Assembly: GCF_006782915.1 (NCBI RefSeq)
Contig: NZ_VCNP01000024.1
Span: 1-64,000, forward strand
DNA: 64,000 nt
Direction: 5' to 3'
DNA from: Streptomyces calvus
GTDB taxonomy: Bacteria > Actinomycetota > Actinomycetes > Streptomycetales > Streptomycetaceae
Shown: piece after piece, positions 51,451 to 60,639 of the stretch
How positions within the stretch are numbered: the stretch's first letter is position 1
Layout: the number at the start of each line of letters is the position of its first letter
Translations under genes and position numbers: made by a program
Notes under the pieces: generated by a model
Seen by the model: only the letters and a program-made list of their open reading frames with translations
What the model was told of the DNA's origin: nothing
The model's database searches: none

Positions 51451-54400
51451 GTGCGGGGCTACGAGAGCCAGGAGCGAGAGCCGGCGGCTGACGTCGACCA
51501 CCTCTCTCGGTTCGAAGCCGAGATGAAGCGGCTGAAGACCGAGCGGGAAAAGGCGATCCAGCACGCCGAGGACCTCGGCTACCAGGTCGAGGTGCTGCGC
51601 GCCAAGCTGCACGAGGCGCGGCGCACCATCATGTCCCGGCCCGCGTACGACGGCGGCGACATCGGCTACCAGGCCGAGCAGATGCTGCGCAACGCGCAGA
51701 TGCAGGCCGACCAGCTCCGCGCGGACGCCGAGCGCGAGCTGAGCCAGGCGCGGGCGCAGACCCAGCGCATCCTCCAGGAGCACGCGGAGCAGGCGGCCCG
51801 GCTCCAGGCGGAGTTGCACCAGGAGGCGGTGACCCGGCGCCAGCAGCTCGACCAGGAGCTGGCGGAGCGCCGGCAGACCGTCGAGTCGCACGTCAACGAG
51901 AACGTGGCGTGGGCGGAGCAACTGCGCGCCCGCACCGAGCAGCAGGCCCGCCGGCTGCTCGAGGAGTCCCGCGCGGAGGCCGAGCAGGCCATGGCCGCCG
52001 CCCGCGCGGAGGCCGAGCGGCTGACCGCCGAGGCGCGCCAGCGGTTGCAGAGCGAGGCCGAGTCGGCCCGTTCCGAGGCGGAGCAGATCCTGCGCCGGGC
52101 CCGCGCGGACGCCGAGCGGCTGCTGAACGCCGCCTCCACGCAGGCGCAGGAGGCCACCGACCACGCCGAGCAGCTGCGGACGTCGACGGCCAGCGAGTCG
52201 GAGGCCGCGCGCCGCGCCGCGCAGGAACTCAGCCGGGCCGCCGAGCAGCGCATGTCCGAGGCCGAGGCCGCGCTGCGCGAGGCGCGCGCCGAGGCGGAGA
52301 AGGTGCTCGCCGAGGCCAAGGAAGCCGCGTCCAAGGCGATCGCCACCGCCGAGTCCGCCAACGAGACCCGCACCCGCACCGCCAAGGAGCAGGTCGCCCG
52401 GCTGGTCGAGGAGGCCACCAAGGAGGCCGAGCAGACCAAGTCCGAGGCGGAGCAGCTGGTCGCCGACGCCCGCGCGGAGGCCGAGAAGCTCGTCGCCGAG
52501 GCCGCCGAGAAGGCCCGCACGATCACCGCCGAGGAGTCCGCGACGCAGCTGTCCAAGGCGGCCAAGACCGCCGAGGACGTGCTGAACAAGGCGTCGGAGG
52601 AGGCGAAGCGGACCACCAAGGCCGCCGCCGAGGAGGCCGAACGGATCCGCAAGGAGGCCGAGGCCGAGGCGGACCGGCTGCGGGCCGAGGCGCACGACCT
52701 CGCCGAGCAGCTCAAGGGCGCGGCGAAGGACGACACCAAGGAGTACCGCGCCAAGACGGTCGAGCTGCAGGAGGAGGCCCGCCGGCTGCGCGGCGAGGCC
52801 GAGCAGCTGCGCGCCGACGCGGTCGCCGAGGGCGAGAAGATCCGCGCGGAGGCCCGCAAGGAGGCCGTGGCGCAGATCGAGGAGGCGGCGAAGTCCGCCG
52901 AGGAACTGCTCGCCAAGGCGAAGGCGGACGCGGACGAACTGCGTTCCACCGCGCAGGCGGACAGCGAGAAGGTCCGCACCGAGGCCATCGAGCGCGCCAC
53001 GACGCTGCGCCGGCAGGCCGAGGAGACGCTGGAGCGCACCCGCAAGGAGGCCGAGCGGCACCGCGCGGAGGTCGTCGAGCAGGCCGACGCGGTCAAGGCG
53101 GACGCCGAGCGGGCGGCGCGCGAACTGCGCGAGGAGACCGAGCGGGCCGTCGAGGCACGGCAGGCCGAGGCCACCGCGGAACTGACCCGGCTGCACACCG
53201 AGGCCGAGGAGCGGCTCGCCGCCGCCGAGCAGGCGCTGAGCGACGCGCGCGACGAGGCCGCCCGGATCCGCCGGGAGGCGTCCGAGGAGAGCGAGCGGCT
53301 GCGCACCGAGGCGGCCGAGCGGATCCGGGCGCTGCAGCAGCAGGCGGAGACGGAGGCCGAGCGGCTGCGCACCGAGGCCGCGGCGGACGCGTCCGCGTCC
53401 CGCGCGGAGGGCGAGGCGGTCGCCGTGCGGCTGCGGTCGGAGGCCGCGGCCGAGGCGGAGCGGCTGAAGTCGGAGGCGCAGGACAGCGCCGACCGGATGC
53501 GGGCGGAGGCGCAGGCCGCCGCGGAACGCATCGGCACGGAGGCGTCGGAGACGCTGGCCGCCGCGCAGGAGGAGGCGGCCCGGCGCCGCCGGGAGGCCGA
53601 GGAACTCCTCGGCGCGGCGCGGCAGGAGGCCGACCAGGAACGCGAGCGGGCCCGCGAGCAGAGCGAGGAGCTGCTGGCCTCGGCGCGCACCCGTGTGGAG
53701 GAGGCGCAGGCCGAGGCCGTGCGCCTGGTCGAGGAGGCCGACCGGCGCGCCACCGAGATGGTGTCGGCGGCCGAGCAGCACGCGCAGCAGGTGCGGGAGT
53801 CCGTCGCGGGGCTGCACGAGCAGGCCCAGGAGGAGATCGCCGGGCTGCGCAGCGCCGCCGAGCACGCCGCGGAGCGCACCCGCCACGAGGCGGAGGAGGA
53901 GGCGGACCGGGTCCGCGCCGACGCCTACGCGGAGCGGGAGCGGGCCGGCGAGGACGCGGGCCGGCTGCGGCGCGAGGCGCAGGAGGAGGCGGAGGCCGCC
54001 AAGTCGCTGGCGGAGCGCACCGTTTCGGAGGCGATCGCCGAGGCCGAGCGGATCCGCACGGACGTGTCCGAACACGCCCAGCGGGTGCGTACGGAGGCGT
54101 CGGACGCCATCGCGGAGGCCGAGCAGGCCGCGGCGCGCACCCGGGCGGACGCCCGCGAGGACGCCAACCGGATCCGTTCGGACGCGGCGACGCAGGCGGA
54201 CACCCTCATCACGGAGGCGCGCAACGAGGCGGAGCGGCTCACCTCCGAGACCGTCACCGAGACCGACCGGTTGCGCGCCGAGACCATCGCGGAGACGGAC
54301 CGGCTGCGCGCGGAGACCGTCGCGGAGACCGACCGGCTGCGCGCGGAGACCGTCGCGGAGACCGACCGGCTGCGTTCGGAGACCGTGGCCGAGGCCGAGC

Positions 54401-55431
54401 GGGTGCGCTCGGAGTCGGTCGCCAAGGCGGAGAAGCTGATCGCGGACGCCACCGGGGACGCGGAGCGGCTGCGGGCCGAGGCCGCGGAGACGGTCGGGGC
54501 GGCCCAGCAGCACGCGGAGCGGGTCCGCGGGGAGGCCGAGCGGGTCAGGACCGACGCGGAGGCGGAGGCCGAACGGCTCGTCACGGTCGCGCGCGAGGAG
54601 GCCGAGCGGACGCTGGACGAGGCCCGCAAGGAGGCCAACAAGCGGCGCTCCGAGGCCGCCGAGCAGGTGGACACGCTCATCACCGAGACCACCGCCGAGG
54701 CGGACAAGCTGCTCGCCGAGGCGCAGAAGCAGGCGCTGAAGACGACGGCCGAGGCGGAGTCGCAGGCGGACACCATGGTCGGCGCCGCGCGCAGCGAGGC
54801 CGAGCGGATCGTGTCCGAGGCGACCGTCGAGGGCAACTCCCGGGTGGAGAAGGCCCGCACGGACGCGGACGAGCTGCTGGTCGGCGCGCGCCGGGACGCG
54901 ACGCAGATCCGGCAGCGCGCCGAGGAGCTGCGCGACCGCATCACCTCCGAGATCGAGGCGCTGCACGAGCGGGCCCGCCGTGAGGCGGCGGAGACGATGA
55001 AGGCCACCGGCGACCGCTGCGACGCGCTCGTCAAGGCCGCCGAGGAGCAGCTCGCCAAGGCGGAGGCGAAGGCCAAGGAGATCGTCTCCGAGGCCAACTC
55101 CGAGGCGGGCAAGGTGCGTATCGCCGCCGTGAAGAAGGCCGAGGGGCTGCTCAAGGAGGCGGAGCAGAAGAAGGCCACGCTCGTGAAGGAGGCCGAGGAG
55201 CTGAAGGCCGAGGCGGTCCGGGAGGCGCGGCGCACGGTCGAGGAGGGCAAGCGCGAGCTGGAGGTGCTGGTGCGGCGCCGCGAGGACATCAACGCCGAGA
55301 TCTCCCGCGTGCAGGACGTGCTGGAGGCGCTGGAGTCGTTCGAGGCACCCGTCGGCGGCAAGGACAATGGGGTCAAGGCCGGGGCCGCGGCGGGTGCTAC
55401 CCGTACGGGTGGCAAGTCATCGGATAGTTAG
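51451..55431 (+). CDS. scy: Scy, large coiled-coil polarity/cytoskeletal protein
   Basis: 1326 residues, the length I recall for S. coelicolor Scy. It organises the hyphal tip polarisome, interacting with DivIVA and FilP. After a short N-terminus (VRGYESQEREPAADVDHLSR) and a first coiled coil (about 25-60), nearly the whole protein is continuous coiled coil rich in Ala, Glu, Arg and Lys with the extended long-period repeat known from Scy (EAERLxxEAxxxA units). There is no transmembrane segment. The C-terminus (about 1290-1326) is Gly/Ala-rich and non-coiled. The GTG at 51451 is chosen because it gives the conserved Scy start, although the frame is open further upstream. Five near-identical 11-residue repeats lie near residues 933-987. 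filP follows. Confidence 0.96.
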   Translation: MRGYESQEREPAADVDHLSRFEAEMKRLKTEREKAIQHAEDLGYQVEVLRAKLHEARRTIMSRPAYDGGDIGYQAEQMLRNAQMQADQLRADAERELSQARAQTQRILQEHAEQAARLQAELHQEAVTRRQQLDQELAERRQTVESHVNENVAWAEQLRARTEQQARRLLEESRAEAEQAMAAARAEAERLTAEARQRLQSEAESARSEAEQILRRARADAERLLNAASTQAQEATDHAEQLRTSTASESEAARRAAQELSRAAEQRMSEAEAALREARAEAEKVLAEAKEAASKAIATAESANETRTRTAKEQVARLVEEATKEAEQTKSEAEQLVADARAEAEKLVAEAAEKARTITAEESATQLSKAAKTAEDVLNKASEEAKRTTKAAAEEAERIRKEAEAEADRLRAEAHDLAEQLKGAAKDDTKEYRAKTVELQEEARRLRGEAEQLRADAVAEGEKIRAEARKEAVAQIEEAAKSAEELLAKAKADADELRSTAQADSEKVRTEAIERATTLRRQAEETLERTRKEAERHRAEVVEQADAVKADAERAARELREETERAVEARQAEATAELTRLHTEAEERLAAAEQALSDARDEAARIRREASEESERLRTEAAERIRALQQQAETEAERLRTEAAADASASRAEGEAVAVRLRSEAAAEAERLKSEAQDSADRMRAEAQAAAERIGTEASETLAAAQEEAARRRREAEELLGAARQEADQERERAREQSEELLASARTRVEEAQAEAVRLVEEADRRATEMVSAAEQHAQQVRESVAGLHEQAQEEIAGLRSAAEHAAERTRHEAEEEADRVRADAYAERERAGEDAGRLRREAQEEAEAAKSLAERTVSEAIAEAERIRTDVSEHAQRVRTEASDAIAEAEQAAARTRADAREDANRIRSDAATQADTLITEARNEAERLTSETVTETDRLRAETIAETDRLRAETVAETDRLRAETVAETDRLRSETVAEAERVRSESVAKAEKLIADATGDAERLRAEAAETVGAAQQHAERVRGEAERVRTDAEAEAERLVTVAREEAERTLDEARKEANKRRSEAAEQVDTLITETTAEADKLLAEAQKQALKTTAEAESQADTMVGAARSEAERIVSEATVEGNSRVEKARTDADELLVGARRDATQIRQRAEELRDRITSEIEALHERARREAAETMKATGDRCDALVKAAEEQLAKAEAKAKEIVSEANSEAGKVRIAAVKKAEGLLKEAEQKKATLVKEAEELKAEAVREARRTVEEGKRELEVLVRRREDINAEISRVQDVLEALESFEAPVGGKDNGVKAGAAAGATRTGGKSSDS
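54247..54411 (+). repeat. Five 33-bp coding repeats inside scy
   Basis: Units begin at 54247, 54280, 54313, 54346 and 54379 and encode variants of ETVAETDRLRA. An 11-residue period is a hendecad, so this segment should form a straight or slightly right-handed coiled coil. Confidence 0.9.
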
Positions 55432-55614
55432 CGAAACGGACGAAATCCCTTGCTCCTGAAGGGCTTTGACCAAGGGTTTGGCAAGCCCTGGGACGGTTAG
55501 CCACTCAAAAGGGGTGTCATTCTCCGTATCAAACGTGCATCCGCTCGATGACACAGCGCTTCGACCCCTAGGATTCCACTTATCACCTCACCGGTCTCAT
55601 TCGACAGGAACCCC
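55432..55614. promoter_or_regulatory. scy-filP intergenic region
   Basis: 183 bp, lower in GC than its surroundings. It contains the inverted repeat AGGGCTT (55460-55466) / AAGCCCT (55483-55489), which may weaken read-through from scy. It presumably holds a filP promoter. The filP ribosome site is AGGA, 6 bases before the ATG. Confidence 0.45.
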
Positions 55615-56553
55615 ATGAGCGACACTTCCCCCTACGGCTTCGAGCTTGTGCGGCGTGGGTACGACCGCGCTCAGGTGGACGAACGTATCTCCAAGCTCGT
55701 CTCCGACCGTGACAGCGCCCTCGCCCGCATCACCGCTCTGGAAAAGCGCATCGAGGAGCTCCACCTCGAGACGCAGAACGCCCAGGCCCAGGTCAACGAC
55801 GCCGAGCCGTCGTACGCCGGTCTCGGCGCGCGGGTGGAGAAGATCCTCCGCCTCGCCGAGGAGGAGGCCAAGGATCTGCGCGAGGAGGCGCGTCGCGCCG
55901 CGGAGCAGCACCGCGAGCTCGCCGAGTCCGCCGCCCAGCAGGTGCGCAACGACGCCGAGGCCTACGCCGCCGAGCGCAAGGCGAAGGCCGAGGACGAGGG
56001 CGTCCGGATCGTCGAGAAGGCCAAGGGCGAGGCGTCCCAGCTGCGTTCCGAGGCGCAGAAGGACGCGCAGTCCAAGCGGGAGGAGGCGGACGCCCTCTTC
56101 GAGGAGACCCGCGCCAAGGCCGCGCAGGCCGCCGCCGACTTCGAGACGAACCTCGCCAAGCGCCGCGAGCAGTCCGAGCGCGACCTGGCCTCCCGTCAGG
56201 CCAAGGCCGAGAAGCGCCTCGCCGAGATCGAGCACCGTGCGGAGCAGCTGCGCCTGGAGGCGGAGAAGCTGCGCACCGACGCCGAGCGCCGTGCCCGCCA
56301 GACGGTGGAGACCGCGCAGCGCCAGGCCGAGGACATCGTGGCCGACGCCAACGCCAAGGCCGACCGCATCCGTTCGGAATCCGAGCGCGAGCTCGCGGCG
56401 CTGACCAACCGCCGCGACTCGATCAACGCCCAGCTGACGAACGTCCGCGAGATGCTGGCGACGCTCACCGGTGCCGCGGTCGCCGCGACCGGCGCGCCCG
56501 CCACCGAGGACGAGCCGATCTCCCGCGGAGTGCCGGCCCAGCAGTCCCGGTAA
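55615..56553 (+). CDS. filP: FilP, intermediate filament-like coiled-coil protein
   Basis: 312 residues. It forms cytoskeletal networks behind the growing hyphal tip and gives mechanical strength, working with Scy and DivIVA. The N-terminus has the DivIVA-like start SPYGFELVRRGYDRAQVDER and a first coiled coil (about 22-60), a short break near NDAEPSYAGLG, then a long coiled coil to about 275. The tail (about 285-312) is Ala/Pro-rich and unstructured. It follows scy by 183 bp and ends at a strong terminator. Confidence 0.97.
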   Translation: MSDTSPYGFELVRRGYDRAQVDERISKLVSDRDSALARITALEKRIEELHLETQNAQAQVNDAEPSYAGLGARVEKILRLAEEEAKDLREEARRAAEQHRELAESAAQQVRNDAEAYAAERKAKAEDEGVRIVEKAKGEASQLRSEAQKDAQSKREEADALFEETRAKAAQAAADFETNLAKRREQSERDLASRQAKAEKRLAEIEHRAEQLRLEAEKLRTDAERRARQTVETAQRQAEDIVADANAKADRIRSESERELAALTNRRDSINAQLTNVREMLATLTGAAVAATGAPATEDEPISRGVPAQQSR

Positions 56554-56584
56554 CGTCCCGCCGTACGGCGAGCGAACATCGGCG

Positions 56585-56616
56585 AAGCCCTCTGCCACTG
56601 AGGTGGCAGAGGGCTT
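56585..56616. terminator. Strong terminator after filP
   Basis: Perfect 14-bp stem (AAGCCCTCTGCCAC and its complement) with loop TGAG, followed by TGTCCCGTTTT. It ends only 22 bases before the next start codon, so it overlaps the next promoter. Confidence 0.9.
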
Positions 56617-56626
56617 TGTCCCGTTT

Positions 56627-56632
56627 TAGCGT
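56627..56632 (+). promoter_or_regulatory. Candidate -10 box of the first ABC operon
   Basis: TAGCGT lies 6 bases before the ATG at 56639, suggesting a leaderless start. The corresponding -35 window (56604-56609, TGGCAG) lies inside the filP terminator stem. Confidence 0.5.
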
Positions 56633-56638
56633 GGCCGC

Positions 56639-57598
56639 ATGATCGAGCTCGAGGGGCTGACCAAGCGGTACGGCGAGAAGGTGGCGGTCAACAACCTGAC
56701 CTTCGCCGTCAGACCGGGCATCGTCACGGGCTTCCTCGGCCCGAACGGGGCGGGCAAGTCGACCACCATGCGGATGATCCTCGGCCTGGACCGGCCCACC
56801 GCCGGGGACGTGCGGATCGACGGCACCCACTACGACCGGCTCAAGGACCCGCTGACGTCCATCGGCGCCCTGCTGGAGGCCAAGGGCGTGCACCCCGGCC
56901 GCAGCGCCTACCACCACCTGCTGTGCCTCGCGCAGAGCAACGGCATCCCGGCGCGGCGGGTGCACGAGGTGCTGGACACGGTCGGGCTGTCGGCGGTGGC
57001 GCGGAAGAAGGCCAAGGGCTTCTCGCTCGGCATGGGCCAGCGGCTCGGCATCGCCGCCGCGCTCCTCGGCGACCCGCGGATCCTGATGTTCGACGAGCCG
57101 GTCAACGGGCTCGACCCGGAGGGCATCCACTGGATCCGCACCCTGATGAAGTCGCTCGCCGCCCAGGGCCGCACGGTCTTCGTCTCCTCGCACCTGATGA
57201 GCGAGATGGCGCTGACCGCCGACCACCTCGTCGTCATCGGCCAGGGCCGGCTGCTCGCCGACACCTCCATGGCCGAGTTCATCCAGCGCAACTCGCGCTC
57301 CTACGTCCGGGTGCGCAGCCCGGAGCGGGAGCGGCTGCTGGACGTGCTGCACGGGGCCGGCATCACCGCCGTGGAGAACGGCAACGGGACGCTGGAGGTG
57401 GACGGCTCCAAGGCCGAGCACATCGGTGAGCTGGCGGCCCGGCACCAGCTGGTGCTGCACGAGCTGAGCCCGCAGCAGGCGTCCCTGGAGGAGGCGTTCA
57501 TGCGGCTGACCGCGGAGTCCGTGGAGTACCACGCGCACTCCGACACACCCGCGTCCGCCGAGCGGTGGGGCGACGGCTGGAAGGAGGGACGGGCATGA
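56639..57598 (+). CDS. ABC transporter ATP-binding protein
   Basis: 319 residues. Walker A GPNGAGKST, signature LGMGQRLGIA (variant of LSGGQ), Walker B ILMFDEPVNGLDPEG and H-loop SSHLMSEM are present. The C-terminal 80 residues are the extra domain typical of this drug- or ion-export ATPase group (ends WGDGWKEGRA). Stop overlaps the permease start by 4 bp. Its closest relative in the window is the ATPase at 58489-59742, which points to a duplicated two-gene unit. The substrate is unknown. Confidence 0.95.
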   Translation: MIELEGLTKRYGEKVAVNNLTFAVRPGIVTGFLGPNGAGKSTTMRMILGLDRPTAGDVRIDGTHYDRLKDPLTSIGALLEAKGVHPGRSAYHHLLCLAQSNGIPARRVHEVLDTVGLSAVARKKAKGFSLGMGQRLGIAAALLGDPRILMFDEPVNGLDPEGIHWIRTLMKSLAAQGRTVFVSSHLMSEMALTADHLVVIGQGRLLADTSMAEFIQRNSRSYVRVRSPERERLLDVLHGAGITAVENGNGTLEVDGSKAEHIGELAARHQLVLHELSPQQASLEEAFMRLTAESVEYHAHSDTPASAERWGDGWKEGRA

Positions 57599-58368
57599 CG
57601 GCGGCCCAGGTCGTCCGGTCCGAATGGACCAAGATCCGGTCGGTGGCGTCCACCGTGTGGACGCTGTCCCTGGCGGTGGTGGTCACCATCGCGCTCGGCA
57701 TGCTGATCGCCGCGCTGTCGCGGAGCGAGTTCGACTCGATGAGCTCCCGGGACCGGCTCGCCTTCGACCCGACGTTCATCAGCTTCGCCGGGATGAGCCT
57801 CGGCCAGCTCGCCATGATCGTGTTCGGGGTGCTGGTGGTGTCGAACGAGTACAGCACCGGCATGATCCGCGCCTCGCTGGCGGCGGTGCCGCAGCGCGGG
57901 ACCTTCCTGTTCAGCAAGCTCGCGGTGGCCACCGCGCTCGCCCTCGTCGTCTCCCTGGCGACGAGCTTCGCCGCCTTCTTCCTCGGCCAGGCGATGCTCG
58001 GCGAGCACAGGGCGTCGATCGGGGACGACGGGGTGCTGCGCGCGGTCATCGGCGGTGGCCTGTACATGACGCTGATCGCGCTGTTCTCGATGGGTGTCGC
58101 CGCGATGCTGCGCTCGCCGATGCTGTCGCTGGGCATCCTGATGCCGTTCTTCTTCCTGATCTCCAACATCCTCGGCAACGTCGACGCCACCAAGAAGATC
58201 GGCCGCTTCCTGCCCGACCAGGCCGGCAGCAAGATCATGCAGGTGGTGCCGCCCCTGGACGACGACACTCCCTACGGTCCCTGGGGCGGGCTCGGCATCA
58301 TGGCGCTCTGGGTGGTCGCCGCGCTCATCGGCGGCCATGTGCTGCTGAAGCGGCGCGACGCCCAGTGA
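57595..58368 (+). CDS. ABC transporter permease (ABC-2 type)
   Basis: 257 residues with six hydrophobic segments. SEWTKIRSVASTVWTL at the N-terminus, the EYSTGMIRASLAAVPQRG loop and the C-terminal ending LLKRRDAQ are typical of actinobacterial ABC-2 permeases. It is translationally coupled to the ATPase before it and related to the permease at 59739-60632. It is probably an exporter, with unknown substrate. Confidence 0.92.
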   Translation: MTAAQVVRSEWTKIRSVASTVWTLSLAVVVTIALGMLIAALSRSEFDSMSSRDRLAFDPTFISFAGMSLGQLAMIVFGVLVVSNEYSTGMIRASLAAVPQRGTFLFSKLAVATALALVVSLATSFAAFFLGQAMLGEHRASIGDDGVLRAVIGGGLYMTLIALFSMGVAAMLRSPMLSLGILMPFFFLISNILGNVDATKKIGRFLPDQAGSKIMQVVPPLDDDTPYGPWGGLGIMALWVVAALIGGHVLLKRRDAQ

Positions 58369-58488
58369 GCGACCGGAGGCGACCGCTTTTTACCTCGCCT
58401 TGAGCGGAACCGTCAGCGCCTCGATATCCTCCTAACCCTTACGGGGGCGTGTGCCCCGCTGTCCTGAACCTTTCGATGGGTGCGGAGC

Positions 58489-59742
58489 ATGATCGAGGCA
58501 GTCGGCCTGACCAAGCGGTACGGCGACAAGACCGCTGTGTACAACCTGTCCTTCCAGGTACGGCCCGGCGCCGTCACCGGGTTCCTGGGCCCCAACGGCT
58601 CCGGCAAGTCGACGACGATGCGGATGATCCTCGGCCTGGACAACCCCACCGCCGGCCACGTCACGATCGGCGGCTACCCGTACCGCAGGCTGCCCAACGC
58701 CCCCCGTCAGGTCGGCGCGCTGCTGGACGCCAAGGCGGTGCACGGCGGCCGCTCCGCCCGCAACCACCTGCTGTCCCTCGCGCAGCTGTCGGGCATCCCG
58801 GCCCGGCGGGTGGACGAGGTGCTCGGCGTGGTCGGCCTGCACGACGTCGCCCGCAGGCGCTCCAAGGGGTTCTCGCTCGGCATGGGCCAGCGGCTCGGCA
58901 TCGCCGCCGCGCTGCTCGGCGACCCGCAGGTGCTGCTGTTCGACGAGCCCGTCAACGGCCTCGACCCCGAGGGCATCCTCTGGGTGCGGAACCTGATGAA
59001 GGCGCTCGCCGCCGAGGGCCGTACGGTCTTCGTCTCCTCGCACCTGATGAGCGAGATGGCGCTGACCGCCGACCACCTCATCGTGATCGGGCGCGGACAG
59101 CTCCTCGCCGACATGAGCATCACCGACTTCATCTCCGCCAACTCCGCCGACTTCGCGCGGGTGCGCACGCCCGACACCGAACCGCAGCAGCGCGAGAAGC
59201 TGTCCTCGGCCCTCACCGAGGCCGGCGGCCACGTCCTGCCCGAGCAGGACGGCGCGCTGCGGGTGACGGGACTGCCGCTGCCGCGCATCAGTGACATCGC
59301 GCACGACGCCGACGTACGGCTGTGGGAGCTGTCGCCGCACCAGGCCTCGCTGGAGGAGGCGTACATGCGGATGACGCAGGGCGCCGTCGACTACCGCTCG
59401 ACCGACGACCAGAAGGCCGGGCTCCAGCAGCCGCTGCCGCCCGGTGCGCAGCCGCCGATGCCGGTGCCGGGCCAGGGCCAGCCCGGCTGGTACGCCCCGC
59501 CGCCGCCCCAGCCGGGCGGGCAGCCCTTCGCGCCGCCGCAGGGCGCGCCCGTGCCGCCTCCCGCGGGCCCCTACGGCGCCCCGGGCGTCCCCGGCGCGGC
59601 CCCGGGCGTACCGGCACCCAACCCGTACGCGCAGCCCGCCCCGCAGGCGCCACAGGGCCCGGCCCCCGTCGCACCGCCGCCCGCCGCGCCCCCGTCCGCT
59701 CCCTCCTCCGCCGACCTGACCAAGCCCGAGGACGCCCGATGA
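58489..59742 (+). CDS. ABC transporter ATP-binding protein with Pro-rich C-terminal tail
   Basis: 417 residues from this start. Walker A GPNGSGKST, signature LGMGQRLGIA, Walker B LLFDEPVNGLDPEG and H-loop SSHLMSEM follow the same layout as the ATPase at 56639. After about residue 310 there is a tail of about 105 residues made mainly of Pro, Ala and Gly (PPQPGGQPFAPPQGAPVPPP). The ATG at 58489 aligns with the start of the paralogue, but a GTG at 58480 is also possible. The stop overlaps the permease start by 4 bp. Confidence 0.93.
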   Translation: MIEAVGLTKRYGDKTAVYNLSFQVRPGAVTGFLGPNGSGKSTTMRMILGLDNPTAGHVTIGGYPYRRLPNAPRQVGALLDAKAVHGGRSARNHLLSLAQLSGIPARRVDEVLGVVGLHDVARRRSKGFSLGMGQRLGIAAALLGDPQVLLFDEPVNGLDPEGILWVRNLMKALAAEGRTVFVSSHLMSEMALTADHLIVIGRGQLLADMSITDFISANSADFARVRTPDTEPQQREKLSSALTEAGGHVLPEQDGALRVTGLPLPRISDIAHDADVRLWELSPHQASLEEAYMRMTQGAVDYRSTDDQKAGLQQPLPPGAQPPMPVPGQGQPGWYAPPPPQPGGQPFAPPQGAPVPPPAGPYGAPGVPGAAPGVPAPNPYAQPAPQAPQGPAPVAPPPAAPPSAPSSADLTKPEDAR

Positions 59743-60632
59743 GCACGCCCCAGCCTCCGATGCCGCAGACCGCCGCACCCGACCGGCAGGCGGCGCCCGG
59801 TGCCCCCTACTCCGCCCCCGGCGCCGCGTACCCCGGCTACACCTCGCCGATCCCGGTGGTGCGCACCCACCTCGGGCACGCCATCGCCTCCGAGTGGACG
59901 AAGATCAAGTCGGTGCGCTCCACGATGTGGACGCTGGGCGTGTTCGCGCTGCTCGTGCTCGGCATCGGTCTGCTGACCGGTCTGGTGGTCGAGAGCTCCG
60001 ACCCCGACCTGGGCGGCGAGAGCCCGCTGTCCCTCGGCTTCTTCGGGCTGCTGCTGGGCGCCATGTGCGTGATCACGCTGGGCGTGCTGACCACGGCCTC
60101 GGAGTACGGCACCGGCATGATCCGCACCACGATGGTCGCCTGCCCCTCGCGGGGCCGGGTGCTCGCGGCGAAGGCCCTGGTGTTCTTCCTGATCGCCTTC
60201 GCGGTGACGCTGGTGTGCGCCACGCTCACCGGTTTCCTGCACGTGGGGCTGCTGGAGGGGCACAACGGCAAGGAGCCCTCCGGCGAGGAGTGGCTGAAGG
60301 GGACCGTCGGCGTCTCGCTCTACCTGGCGCTGCTCGGCACGCTGTCGCTGGCGGTCGGGTCGATGATCCGGCACTCGGCGGGCGCCATCACCATCATGAT
60401 CGGTGCCGTGCTCGCCCCGCTGGTGATCGCGCTGTTCATGTTCTCGTCCTCGCTCCAGGACGTGCAGCAGGCGCTGTTCGAGTACTCCATCCCGAACCAG
60501 ATGAGCATCTTCTACGCCAACTCCCTGAGCGACTCCGGTCCTTCCGGCTGGGACCCGCTGTGGATCATGCTGGTGGCCACCGGCGCCGCGCTCGGCGGCG
60601 CCTTCGCCCTGCTGGAGAAGCGGGACGTCTGA
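59739..60632 (+). CDS. ABC transporter permease (ABC-2 type) with Pro/Ala-rich N-terminus
   Basis: 297 residues. The first 40 residues are Pro/Ala/Tyr-rich (STPQPPMPQTAAPDRQAAP), then a permease core of six hydrophobic segments (SEWTKIKSVRSTMWTLGVF, EYGTGMIRTTMVACPSRG) ending LLEKRDV. It is related to the permease at 57595. Both this protein's N-terminus and its ATPase partner's C-terminus are Pro-rich and encoded side by side, so the low-complexity segments may interact or share an origin. A hairpin after the stop lies inside the convergent gene. Confidence 0.92.
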   Translation: MSTPQPPMPQTAAPDRQAAPGAPYSAPGAAYPGYTSPIPVVRTHLGHAIASEWTKIKSVRSTMWTLGVFALLVLGIGLLTGLVVESSDPDLGGESPLSLGFFGLLLGAMCVITLGVLTTASEYGTGMIRTTMVACPSRGRVLAAKALVFFLIAFAVTLVCATLTGFLHVGLLEGHNGKEPSGEEWLKGTVGVSLYLALLGTLSLAVGSMIRHSAGAITIMIGAVLAPLVIALFMFSSSLQDVQQALFEYSIPNQMSIFYANSLSDSGPSGWDPLWIMLVATGAALGGAFALLEKRDV

Positions 60633-60639
60633 GGCCGGT

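Noticed and set aside
51187..54966. 1259-residue Leu/Gly-rich - strand frame opposite scy
   Set aside because: Direct mirror of the Ala-Glu-Arg coiled-coil codons. It has a membrane-like composition only by complementarity.
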